64,000 nucleotides of DNA from Hemibagrus wyckioides (Eukaryota > Chordata > Actinopteri > Siluriformes > Bagridae). The stretch lies in NCBI RefSeq assembly GCF_019097595.1, contig NC_080712.1, positions 24,722,646 to 24,786,645 on the forward strand, read 5' to 3'. A program made the position numbers and the translations under genes. Shown here piece by piece: positions 14,101-24,240 of the stretch; within the stretch, counting starts at the first letter, position 1; each line of letters opens with the position of its first letter. A model generated the notes under the pieces. It was not told the origin of the DNA, searched no databases, and saw only the letters and a list, made by a program, of their open reading frames with translations.

Positions 14101-15714
14101 AGAGGTCATGGTGAAGGGGATTTACAATCATAAACTTTATTTCCAAAAGAGGAATTTTATCGAGTTTGTCACATTAATTCACATGTGTGTAAATAGTAAT
14201 TGAATGTACCTGCATAGACTAGATATTTATTATTCAAATGAATAAACAATAAAGTTCATATAAATGAACACAACTTAAATTCCAGCATGTTACTTACTTA
14301 TTGAACTTACTGAGTTATAAATACTGGATGTGCTTTCAGCCTCAGTTCTAAATATTGTCATTTAACAACCTCAGAACCATTCACTAAGATGTTGATTCAT
14401 ATTGGTCATTGTGGGCGTAATTTTGCACATCGATTGAATAAACATATACGTGTTCGTTACTTTGATCATTTTTGCTGTATTCATGCTAAAGTACATACTA
14501 ATTTTACTTCTTTATACTCAATCTTTTTCACTATATTAGTTATGGGAACCTTCATGTAAAGCGATATAAATTTTTCTTAGTCCTATGCCTGTGAAGTATC
14601 TGATATCATATTATATCAGAAGCCTTGAGTGACTGTTGGTTCTTTTTACTATAAATCTCAACTGTTTCTCTCTCTCTCTCAGTGACAGTTACATCGTACG
14701 TGTCAAAGCTGTGGTAATGACCCGGGATGACTCGAGTGGGGGTTGGTTAGCGCAGGAGGGTGGAGGGCTCAGCCGAGTTGGTGTCTGCAAGGTGGCACCT
14801 GCTGAGCTGAGTGGCCACAGCGACTTCCTCATCCACGGAGAGCGGCTCAAAGACAAGCAGGTAGAAACCTGAACCTCCATTGTTTCACTGGGTTCACTAC
14901 ACCAGCACTATGCCTCATGCTATCTGTAAAGCTTCATCATTTCCATTGCCCACTGTAGCGTGACTGGTCTCTGCGCAATTTGCTACCTCATTATTACAGT
15001 GCTAACATGCTGGTAGGATGTTGGTGATGGGTGGTGTTGCTTTGTCTGCCAGGTGGTTCTGGAATGTTTTGTGAGGAAAGATCTTATCTACACCAAGGCC
15101 ACACCCACGTTTCATCACTGGAAGGTTGACAACAAAAAGTGTGGCCTCACGTTCCAGAGTCCTGCTGATGCCCGTGCTTTTGACCGAGGTGTACGGAAAG
15201 CCCTGGAGGACATAACAGAAGGTAGCGTTGTAAGAATAGAAACACAACTTTCATATGTTTCATTCTCTGTAATCTACAAAAGTGGTGAGGCTAAGCATTG
15301 GTTGCTGCTCTTACACTCCTGCCTTAACTAATTACACATTAACCGTGATTAATATTAATAAGCTGAAATGGGTGTATTAGAAAGGAAGAGAAAGGACAGC
15401 ATGACCAGGGCCCATTAGTTTACATTTCATACACTCTGATCTATACTGCTTCCATTCTGAATTGCTTCTTCATTTCCACACACACTCCTGATTGGCCTGA
15501 CTACTGAGTCAAGAATCCTAACAGGCTTGCGGAGAAGCTAAATGGTGACCAGCTGCAAAGAGTGCAGAAGGCGCATGTTGACAATGTGCATGCAATACAA
15601 GCCTTAGAGATCTGCTCTGGAATAGCCACTCAGAGTTAAATTTCATCCTTCAGCGAACAGTCATATGATCAGTTGTGTGTTTTACCCTCCCTCCCTCCCT
15701 CCCTCTCCCTCTCT

Positions 15715-15746
<32 letters not shown>

Positions 15747-18700
15747 GTTTGTCCCTTTGTGTGCATTCTCTTTTCCGCTGTCTTTCCATCCCCCACCCTC
15801 CTTTACTGCCTCTAACAGACAGGATATGTGAGGTTCTGTCCGGTCATGTCTCTCTTATGTGTGTGTTGTATTTTAGGTTCCACAACTTCCTCTTCAACAC
15901 TCCACAATGAAGCTGAACTTGGAGACGACGATGTTTTTACAGTAAGCCACATTTTACCTCTCAAACACACAAAGTTTGCCAGTTCCAAAATAAAAGAACA
16001 TCTTTTGTCCTGTTCATGATAAAAAAAAAAAGCAGTTCAACAATATGAATGCTTTGCAGGGTAATTTGTTATTATGTTGTAATCAGATTGTTTGTGTGTG
16101 CTTTAAGTGAACCAGAGAGATTGCAAGGTTAACTTTAACATTCTCTCCCACATAGTTCACACAAGTCCATTTCCCTCCATCTGTTTTTTCCTGTTTTTTT
16201 TTTGTACTGTCTGGTTGTGTGTGAAGCATCCCAGAAAAGGCCGGGTCCTTGTGATATTTTTACCTTGCAGAGGCTGCAGTGGGAGAGGTGGCCCTTTGTT
16301 TCAGCAGAGATAGTGGGAAGGTAGCGGAACAAAGCGCAGGTTTCCTGTAGGTTTTTAAAATTTTTATTTTATAGATTTTTTTTTAATTTTTTTTTTTTTA
16401 AGAATTCACTTTTCTGTCCCCGTTTTGGTACCAGTCACTGTAGACATGGAGCAGCAGGCAGGGTCAGGAGGTGACTTCCTGCTCCCCTCTGTAAAACTAT
16501 CATTAGCAGCTGCCTTCTAGCTAACTGCCATCCTGATTTACTGCAGCCTGGGGTTGGGGGAGAGGGAGGTGGAGGGTGCAAGGGAAACCTCATGGCTCCT
16601 CTTTCCCTTGCTGTCTGTCTCACTTTTGAGCCAAAACCAGTGAATTGCTCAGCCAGGCACCCCAAACTTTAAGGGAAACTCAGTCCACAGTTCTTTCCTA
16701 TTCTAGGAATTTACACATTTAGGACAATTCTCTTGAATCAGAACCGAGTGGTTGGGAAAGGGGATCGGCAGTTAAAGCAATATGCTTGAGTCACTTGTAT
16801 TTTTGTATCAGATTTATTAAGATGCTTTCTTTTTTCCCCTGAGTCAGAGAGCAGATGATGGTCTGTAGAACCTCTGCACTTAGCTACATTGGTGCATTTG
16901 AGGCTGCTTATGACCTTTCCAAATATTGCTGTTGGGAAATGCTGTTCCAGATTTACAACTCCAAAAGATTGTGTATTGAGGGTGGGGGGTCCTGGGTGTG
17001 CATTCCTCCCAAATTATTTCTCCTGAGCTAACCTATACTTAACCCCAGACTATTTTAGTTCATTCAGAATGGGGCAGAGGAGTCATTCAAAGACTGTTGA
17101 ACTGCTTCCAGTTAACAGGGTGTGTCACTTAAACACACAAACACACACACACACACATTGTAGGAGGTCTAGCTATTCACACAGGAATAACAGTGGCCTT
17201 GAGAATTGATTATGTGTTGTATTTCCTTAGAAGCAGAGCAGAGGTCCTTCATTCTTTTAGCTCGTGTAACCTGTGCGCTTAGCCAGGGTGGGGACGTGTG
17301 CACATGCCTTGCATGGTTCTGTTGCATCAGCCATAACATTAGCGTGCCATGCAGGAGAAAACGGGAGAAAAGCCCAATGCTGCATGAGTCACCTACAGTG
17401 CACTCAGCGGTCGAGCAAGCTGATCCACCTCACACACTGTTTACAACTCCTCTCTTTCAAAGAATGTGTGACAGGTCAGTCCTGTAGAATCAACATTGTT
17501 CCACACAAAGGTGGTGCTTGTAGATGTTTGGTAGATGGTTCATTGTGTTGCTATGGTGTATAGGACAGATGTGACTTTTTATCAGGACAGATGATCCATG
17601 CTGTGGAACACTGAAAAGTCTGAGTCAGAATGTGTTGTTGCAGTATAGGGTGATAATGTACCACAGGAAGATAAACACAATTTTAAACCACAATTAAAAA
17701 CATGTTAAGAACTTTGAAAATTTTCACCTTCTCATGTTCTTAGAATCTTGTTTCTGAGTGTTGAATTGAGGTGTGTTTGTGGGTTATATATGCAAGTTCC
17801 ATTGCTGCACACAGAGTGATTCAGGTTGGGTTGGTAAACATACTTGACTATTTGAGAAAAAGGCTGTGTCTCTGACTCTGGCTGCCTGTTGACTGGGGGA
17901 AAGGGGGGGGTGATTGACAACTTCCTGTGCTACAGCAGCAAAGCCCAGGCGAGAGAAGGGCCTCACTGTTTAGGGAGCTCACAGCCAGGGCCCTGGAGGA
18001 CACACAAAGGAAGTGGGATATGAAGGACTAACAGTCCTGGGCAGAGGGAGGGAGGAGAAAAGGGATGGAATCAGTGCTTTTTTTGATGAGCCCCTTCATT
18101 CGTCCCTCTTTTACCCATTCTCCCCATGGGTTGGTCATCTGTTTTTTTGTGATGGCACTTAGGATAAATCACACTAGAGAAGCAGGTACAAGTATTAGAT
18201 ATTTTGCTTTAGAGTGCAAGAATAAAAAATATACATGTATGTTTGCCATTTTCCAGATTTTTACAGTCTCTTATTCCTTTTTGAGGCAGTTATAATACAT
18301 GTTTTTTTCTTTTCTTTCTCTATTTCTCTGGTCCGGGCTTGTTTTATGAACTGTTCTTGCCCCTACAATTCCTTATGGGGTCACAGAATCTCTCATGGTG
18401 TTCATGTTGGTCAGAGTTTAGATGGTGTGGTCCGGTGTGGTTTGGTGCTTCAGGCTTAGCTGCTCTGACACTTAGACTTAATGAAGGGAGGCTAATTTGT
18501 GAAATTTCCCAAAAGCCTACAGCCAACCACCCCCCGCCCCCCAAAATATGTTCACCCCCACCCAGCCTTGCCTCCCCACTCATTATCTCAATGTCCTCCC
18601 CCACTGCGCCACTGATTGCGACTCATTAAGACTGCTGTATTTGCTGTGCTTGCTATGAAGGTATGCCTTTGAATTGGAGTCAAGCCACATGTGCCTTTTG

Positions 18701-21588
18701 AAGTCCCTCTTTATCTATACCACACCACTAACTTTAGAGCCCTTTGATAAGATGACTGATTTTTTTTTTTTTAAGAGGTTAAGCGATTTGGTTAAATTTG
18801 CTGTGTCTGCTTTCCCTCTGTCCTCTCTCCCCTACTTTGTTTTGTTCCCACCCAGTTGCAAGCTCTCCATCGTCTCCTGCTTGGACCTGGCACTTTCAGG
18901 CCTGCCTTGTAAACATTCGAAAGGCTCTGTGTTTTCAATTATCTCTAGCAAGCCTGGTCCAGCTATCCTTCTAAGCATATTTTTAAATCATGTTGGCTCA
19001 GACTCTTGGCAGCGTTGTGAGGGACGCCTGTATTATTTTTGGCCCACAGTTCTGAGGGCTTTACGTGAACATGAAGGGGAAGCATGGACCATGCTGGCTT
19101 GGCTGATGCTTTGGGTTGGAACCTGGAGAGAGAGAGCCCAGTACAAACACTCCTGTTCATATTCAGACAAACATGGAAAAAGGAAAAGATCAGTTTGTGT
19201 GGCACTTCAGCAAACCTTCCTCTTGTACTGAGACGATTTTATTTTAAGCTTGCTGTCTGTGAACTCTTCATGTGAGTTGGTCCTAAAAAGAGACATTACA
19301 AAGCCCCTTTGACTAGCTACTTTTTTGCGAATAGTTATATTTACCCAGTGCTCAGGTCTATGTAAGAGTAGACCAGTGAACAATATACTTCATTAATACC
19401 ACACCAACATTTTACTCAAGTCTAATATTTGTGTAGGAGTGCATTTGGCTGTATGCAGCATTCAGGAAGCTGTGTTTGCGCATGCAGACGCTTCACCTGG
19501 CAGGTGGTGGTTTTGGAGGCGGTAGTGGTGGACGCAAGAACTGCAGCCAAAAAGGAAGCTACACATCCAGAATCTCAGCCACTGATCAGCAGGGCTGTGT
19601 CTCAGCCGACTAGCCTGTCTGTCCGCCTGCCTTTCTGTCTGTCTGTCTGCCTGTCTGTCTATCCACAGGCAGCTGGCTGTCTGTACAACTCTTATGTCTT
19701 GTGTCTTGCAAGTGTGTCAACGTTTTCATTGGAGAGCAGCCTGGGAGAAAAAGGGCTGCATTGCTGTTCACATTTTGGATGTGGGACCTGTGGCAAGGCT
19801 GAGAAGGGAGGGAGGAAATAAGAGAGGGAAAGGAGGACCATGTCCATTGACTCTCAGACAGCTTGAAACGGGGCTGTGTTTGGTGCCTCTCTTTTGCTCC
19901 TACCTGGCAATGAGTGTGGCTGCTGCAGTGCTGCACAAATCCACCCTCACTTCCCTCCTGCTTGACTTCAAACACACACACACACACGCACATGCTGGAG
20001 TGTGCACAGTAACAAATACATGGTGTTACAGCACATGCCCTCATCTGTCAGGAAGCTGGGCAAAGTATGCATAATTAGTAACTTTTTCCCTTGGTCATGA
20101 TTTAGTGTAATCACTTTATGTGGTCACATTAATCGAGCTCTTGAAAGCTAATTTGTTTCAGAGGCCCTTTTTCATCCTTCAAAAAAAGAGCTGCCTATAG
20201 TATTTTCCTCCATAGATCTCTGCCTGGTGATGTCATCGGCTAGAGCTCTGGGTTTCGTGTGTGATGGCCAAAAATTGAGCAGCCTGTATTCATTTAGAGC
20301 TTCTCTAATAACAGGGAGACTTCAGAACAGTTTTTACAAATCTTGTGGCCTAAGGGCTTTTTTGGTAAATTGCACACTGAAGTCAAGCAACGTCTGTTTT
20401 ACTACAATGACGTGTGTGTGTGTGTGTGTGTTTGTGTAGTGTATTCTGAATATCTACAGAACTGTGCAGGCCATGAGATCATGGAAAACTGCACTTAAAC
20501 AGCACAACACCTGCCTGTTTGGTGTCTTATCTTGTTTGGACCACACAACCTCTTCTTCACATTACTTTGCTTTCTGTATTTACACCTCAACCTTTACTTC
20601 GCACTGAACTTTCCTGATCAATAAACTGTATTTTTGATTGAACCTTCCCCTCTCTGTGCCACAGACAGCCACTGACAGCTCATCCAACTCATCCCAGAAA
20701 AAAGAGCAGGCCATGCAGCCACTGACCACCTCCACCTTCTATGAACCGCACCAGCATCACCATCACTACATTCTGGGTCATTTCCATGAGCAGTACAGAA
20801 CCTCAGAGCGCTACTTTCTTGACCAGGTGGGTGACAGCACCCTCCCCTTTTACATGTTCTGATTTTAGTCTGACTGCATCACCTATTTTAAAATATTAAT
20901 TAGAAAATAAACATAACTTATGTCTGTCGTGCAGGCAGCACCCAGGTTGGCGAGGCGTGTCAGCTTCCTAGATGAGGAGGAGGAGGTTGTGCGCATAAAC
21001 CCACGCGAGCGTGCTTGGCTCTCAGGCTATGAGGACTACCGGCATGCAGCAGCGCGTGCTCAGGGTCTCGACTCATACGTGCACTTCGCCAAAGGGGATG
21101 CACCAGCCAAACATGACTACAGCTATCCGTATGCACAGGGCTCGGAACTGAGCAAGGGCCCTCACCGAGGCTCTGGGGGTAGAGCTGTGGTTTCTCAGCC
21201 AGTCAGCTTCAAACACAAGGACGATGAGGAAGAGGGTTTGGGTGAGAGGAAACATTGTGTCTACTGTGGTGTTTTTTTCCGGCATGAAGAGAACGGCCGT
21301 GGTCGCTGCCCTGATGCTCCAGACCCGGCACGCTCATGCATTCGACGCTTCAGCTGCATGTGGTGTGCAGATAGCCTGCTCTACCACTGCATGTCCGATC
21401 CAGAGGGTGATTACTCTGATCCCTGCTCGTGTGACACGGCCGACGAACGTTTCTGCCTGCGCTGGCTTGCCCTGCTCGGCCTTGCGCTGCTCGCGCCCTG
21501 TCTCTGCTGCTACCCGCCGCTGCACGCCTGTCACCGATGTGCCGTGGCCTGTGGCTGCTGTGGCGGAAAGCACAAGGCCGCTGCATGA
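6300..21588 (+). CDS. spred2: spred2: Sprouty-related EVH1 domain protein 2, six coding exons
   Basis: SPRED proteins bind RAS/RAF and neurofibromin at the plasma membrane and damp growth-factor-driven ERK signalling. The coding sequence joins 6300-6316, 14683-14860, 15053-15221, 15877-15941, 20665-20826 and 20935-21588. All junctions are GT-AG and in phase, giving 414 residues against 418 in mammals. EVH1 spans about residues 7-122 ([30 protein letters not shown]). A linker with [10 protein letters not shown] and a His cluster follows. The KIT-binding region lies around 200-237 ([20 protein letters not shown]), and the cysteine-rich SPR domain around 305-410, ending [12 protein letters not shown]. 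The linker [21 protein letters not shown] identifies SPRED2 rather than SPRED1 or SPRED3. Whether it is the a or b teleost copy cannot be told from the window. The least certain part is exon 1. Confidence 0.95.
7851..8690 (+). mobile_element. Degenerate Tc1/mariner-type DNA transposon
   Basis: The sequence follows a common fish Tc1-like element along its length. It opens with TACAAACACTCA and a CAGCCAATCATGT segment, then carries a transposase-like stretch (YLSIVAD...HPF and NWFHEH around 8490-8590), and ends near TTCCTAATACAGTGTA at 8690. Stops and frameshifts break the reading frame, and the DNAPCHKA catalytic segment is missing. About 0.84 kb remains, so it is internally deleted and dead. 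It shares its family with the copy at 12560-13502 and the fold-back at 46233-46900. Confidence 0.75.
9377..9405. repeat. Perfect 13-bp hairpin with 3-nt loop
   Basis: The arm ATCTTTGACATGA is followed by CCT and the exact reverse complement TCATGTCAAAGAT. It sits in intron 1 and is not part of a recognised transposon. Confidence 0.85.
9590..9782 (+). mobile_element. tRNA-derived SINE
   Basis: The 5' part has an A-box-like GTGGTTAAGC and a B-box region (GGTTGTGAGTTCAAATCCC), as in tRNA-related RNA polymerase III promoters. A body follows with GGGCCCCTAAGCAAGGCCCTT, and a 3' tail with TCTCTGGATAAGCGGGTCTG. The tail matches, on the opposite strand, the 3' end of the LINE at 25985-26435 (30 of 37 positions by eye), as expected for a SINE mobilised by that LINE. 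This kind of element is common in otophysan fishes. Confidence 0.8.
10390..10442. repeat. (GA)n microsatellite
   Basis: An uninterrupted GA run of about 50 bp follows a short ACACAC stretch, in intron 1. Confidence 0.97.
11061..11136. repeat. Compound (CA)n(TA)n microsatellite
   Basis: About 40 bp of CA repeats pass directly into about 34 bp of TA repeats, in intron 1. Confidence 0.97.
12560..13502 (-). mobile_element. Degenerate Tc1/mariner-type transposon, minus strand
   Basis: Read on the minus strand, it starts at TATACACTAACACTTTG (13502). It continues through the same CAGCCAATCACGTGG segment, transposase-like stretches ([20 protein letters not shown] and SSYGYF around 12730-12850) and the NPIEHLW-equivalent near 12620. 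The 3' end is truncated near 12560. Frames are broken by stops and deletions. A small palindrome at 13003-13025 sits where internal sequence is missing. Confidence 0.72.
14683..14860 (+). CDS. spred2: spred2 exon 2 (N-terminal half of EVH1)
   Basis: The acceptor is TCTCTCTCAG and the donor CAG|GTAGAA. The exon encodes residues 6-65, from [12 protein letters not shown] through [12 protein letters not shown] to HGERLKDKQ. The RDDSSGGW stretch is diagnostic of the SPRED EVH1 fold, and [15 protein letters not shown] residues point to SPRED2. Length is 178 nt, entering with the last base of codon 6 and leaving in phase 0. Confidence 0.97.
15053..15221 (+). CDS. spred2: spred2 exon 3 (C-terminal half of EVH1)
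   Basis: The exon encodes residues 66-121 plus one base: [29 protein letters not shown], then [17 protein letters not shown]. This matches SPRED2 except at residue 95, where Cys (TGT) replaces the family Phe. The donor GAAG|GTAGCG is weaker than the others. Reading through it gives 36 more codons before a stop at 15329-15331. Confidence 0.96.
15687..15748. repeat. Pyrimidine tract, (CCCT)n(CT)n
   Basis: A long CCCT then CT run in intron 3, about 130 bp before the exon 4 acceptor. Confidence 0.95.
15877..15941 (+). CDS. spred2: spred2 exon 4 (acidic/serine linker)
   Basis: The acceptor is TGTATTTTAG and the donor ACA|GTAAGC. The 65 nt complete Gly122 and encode [19 protein letters not shown] followed by VFT, almost identical to the mammalian SPRED2 linker just after EVH1. 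The exon is short but its reading phase and sequence are unambiguous. Confidence 0.96.
15942..20664 (+). other. spred2 intron 4 (4.7 kb)
   Basis: It contains T-rich stretches (16360-16400), a CA array (17132-17157), C-rich DNA (18520-18600), CTGT repeats (19614-19665) and a TG array (20409-20434). Open frames of up to 185 codons (18674-19231) show no domain or homology I can recognise. I saw no transposon ends. Confidence 0.6.
20665..20826 (+). CDS. spred2: spred2 exon 5 (linker, His-rich)
   Basis: The acceptor is CTCTGTGCCACAG and the donor CAG|GTGGGT. The 54 codons start [15 protein letters not shown] and continue to a His cluster ([13 protein letters not shown]) and YFLDQ. Mammalian SPRED2 has the same opening and the same YxLGHLH and LDQ marks. 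The central part is more divergent and histidine-enriched. Confidence 0.95.
20935..21588 (+). CDS. spred2: spred2 exon 6 (KIT-binding and SPR domains, stop)
   Basis: The acceptor is TGTCTGTCGTGCAG. The exon encodes residues 198-414 and the TGA stop. [20 protein letters not shown] and GYEDYRHA form the KIT-binding region. The SPR domain runs from HCVYC (residue 304) through [35 protein letters not shown] and the hydrophobic, cysteine-rich [17 protein letters not shown] to [10 protein letters not shown]. The spacing of cysteines matches the family, and no key cysteine appears lost. Confidence 0.97.
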   Translation, partial: AAPRLARRVSFLDEEEEVVRINPRERAWLSGYEDYRHAAARAQGLDSYVHFAKGDAPAKHDYSYPYAQGSELSKGPHRGSGGRAVVSQPVSFKHKDDEEEGLGERKHCVYCGVFFRHEENGRGRCPDAPDPARSCIRRFSCMWCADSLLYHCMSDPEGDYSDPCSCDTADERFCLRWLALLGLALLAPCLCCYPPLHACHRCAVACGCCGGKHKAAA

Positions 21589-21803
21589 CCTCTGACACTG
21601 ATCCCACCCAAAATATCACATGTTGACCGCACCCAGATAAATGGCGGCATTGAGGAAGGCAGCAGGAGGCAGGAAGAAAGTTCATTGTGTCTTTTCAGTT
21701 TCTTTTTCAGTCTGTCTCAATTCCTTCTCCAGACAGACAAAAAGAAAAAAAATGGTGCATTTAAATGGCTTGAATATTTTTTCCTTTTTATATAAAATGA
21801 ACA

Positions 21804-22069
<266 letters not shown>

Positions 22070-22492
22070 GTATATGTATGTATGTATATACATATATAAT
22101 GTGTGTGTGTGCGTATGTGCGGCGTATGTGTGTATGTGCTTTCCTGTGTATGTTTCCTTTTCTCATCTTCTGGATGTTCTTTTCAGTGAAAAAAGAAAGG
22201 CTCTTGTTTTATTTCAGGTGGCCCTTTTGGAGCCGTCTTGTTAAGCATTACGTATGCAGGTACTTTATATTTTTACACTGAGTTTTAGTTTCAAGAACTT
22301 GAATTCTTTATTTTTTAATGGTGCGTGCACTCAATTTCAGAATCAGTTGTTTGATTTTGGGTTTGTTTGCCATGGCCAGCTAAGTGAGTTTGTAATCTAT
22401 CTTGAAACCCTCAAAACTTACTAAATAATAACAGTGAGATCAGCTCGAGACACTAAACCCATAGTGAGGTTCACAGTGTGCGCTTGATTGAC

Positions 22493-22493
<1 letters not shown>

Positions 22494-22520
<27 letters not shown>
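22494..22520. repeat. (TG)n microsatellite
   Basis: An uninterrupted TG run of about 27 bp in the 3' UTR region. Confidence 0.95.
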
Positions 22521-22523
<3 letters not shown>

Positions 22524-22635
22524 ATAAGTGTAATAGTGCAGAAGCCTGCATGTGTTGTAAAGGAATGAGAACATTGTATTACAGCATAGTATTGTTGTTA
22601 TTGTATTTAAGCCAAATTTACATAAGCTGCAGTGT

Positions 22636-22660
22636 GAGTATATGTAAATACTGTATACTC
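22636..22660 (+). promoter_or_regulatory. Pumilio-type motif in a hairpin loop (3' UTR)
   Basis: TGTAAATA (22643-22650), the Pumilio recognition sequence, lies in the 11-nt loop between GAGTATA and TATACTC (7-bp perfect stem). A second TGTAAATA is at 24131-24138. Function is inferred from the motif only. Confidence 0.4.
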
Positions 22661-23938
22661 ATATGTACATGTTTAAAATTGATTATTATATCCACAACCA
22701 CATTTGTGGAATTTTTCCTTTTTGTTGATTAGAATAGTGGATAAGGAGCTCTTTTAAATGTCCATGATTGATATCCAAAGATTGTTTATTGTTGTTGTTG
22801 TTTTTTTTGTTGTTGTTCATATTTATTTTCATAGTCCAATTGAATCACCAGCCAAAGGGAGAAGGAAATATGGATATAGAGTTTGAACTGGAACCCTGGT
22901 CATATGAGAGAGTTAGAAGGAGCCCAGTTGGAACAGTCTATATTGTTCTTGGACTGAAATGCATAAAGCGTATCTGTTTCCCCACTCCGACATGTGGCTT
23001 TAAAACTTAAAAACTAGTGGAAAAAGTTTTCTTTTTCTTGTTTTCAAAGCAGATCCTGCTCTATAGGAAGCTTATAAGAACAGGATATCTTTTAGAGGGA
23101 CATTTGCCAAAATGATCTCTAATGTTACTCAAAGCCTTAATTTTGGTTTAAAAAAAGTGATGGCAATTTCATTGTGTCTGCCAAGATGTTTACTCATAAG
23201 ACAGACGCATCTTTGTGAGTTCTTTTAAATCAAGAGAAAGTGAAGAATATTTTTGTAATCTATCAAATATGATCACATCAAATGAGCCTTTTTTAATTAA
23301 GAGAATGTGTTTAAAAATTTAGAAGGACATAGTAGGGATAAATGGCATCGTACAATCTGTGAGGCAGCTCCGGTACATGTGTATAGTCTGTCTCAGACAT
23401 TATAACCTGCTCAACCCCGTGAATGACATTGAAATCATCCAGTCACTGTTCATCTATATCATGCAATGAAGAAATACTATCTGGTTTAGCTAGGAAAGCT
23501 GTATGTGCACGGTTATGTCTTTGAATGTAAATGGCTAATACTAATGTTTGTGTTTAAACCATAACATTCAACCTGCTCGTGGGAGTTACAGTCTCAGTCA
23601 TAGCGTGTATGGTGTTTAGTACATTACAAACACAACTCTGTCTCACTGAAAATGTAGAATGTTCGTCAGTACATGGTTCGGGAGAGGAGTGTCACTGTAT
23701 CCTTCATCCACAGCACATCCTTTTTGGCTCTCCATCAGCTTTGGCAATACTGAATAAACATCATCCTCTTCACTAAGAGCCCGGGATACCTGTGGTTTAA
23801 AACAAAACAAAACACAAAAAAAGTGAAGTCTGTACATCTGTCACAGTGCAGTCTTGCTACTACACACATTTTACATGTTTTAAAAAGTGCCTGAAGCATA
23901 TTGTTATTCTGTCTCCTTGTATACTAAAAAGAAAGACA

Positions 23939-23970
23939 AAATAAACCCTATTGTATTGATTAGTTTTGTT
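23939..23970 (+). terminator. Candidate spred2 polyadenylation site
   Basis: AATAAA at 23939-23944 is followed by TATTGTATTGATTAGTTTTG, which is GT/T-rich as downstream elements usually are. It competes with the tandem AATAAA pair at 24213 and 24219. Confidence 0.4.
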
Positions 23971-24240
23971 TTTTACAATAAGAATTTTTACCTCTGTAAA
24001 AAGCAAAAAAAAAAGTCTATATCAAGTGTATGATGTACATTTTTATTTCTATTTTTTTTTTTATTGTTTCTAACATGTATGTTTCAATGAAGCTCTTTGC
24101 TTTTGAGAGGACAAAAGAAAGAAAGTACTTTGTAAATACAGGTAGATCATGTCAGAACTACCAGAAGTGTGGCCTGGCCAGTAAGTAGTTCTACATGTGT
24201 GTCCTAGCTCCCAATAAAAATAAAACAGAAATACAATTAT

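Larger units (their letters stand above)
6317..14682 (+). other. spred2 intron 1 (8.4 kb)
   Basis: The donor is GTAAGC. The acceptor follows a long TC polypyrimidine run ending at 14682. The intron carries a Tc1-like remnant (7851-8690), a tRNA-SINE (9590-9782), a GA array, a CA/TA array and a minus-strand Tc1-like remnant (12560-13502). The rest is AT-rich with no further exon recognised. Confidence 0.7.

Noticed and set aside
18674..19231. 185-codon frame in intron 4
   Set aside because: No domain, no similarity I recognise and no splice support. It probably opens by chance.
21073..21685. Minus-strand frames opposite spred2 exon 6
   Set aside because: They are shadows of the strongly coding plus strand.
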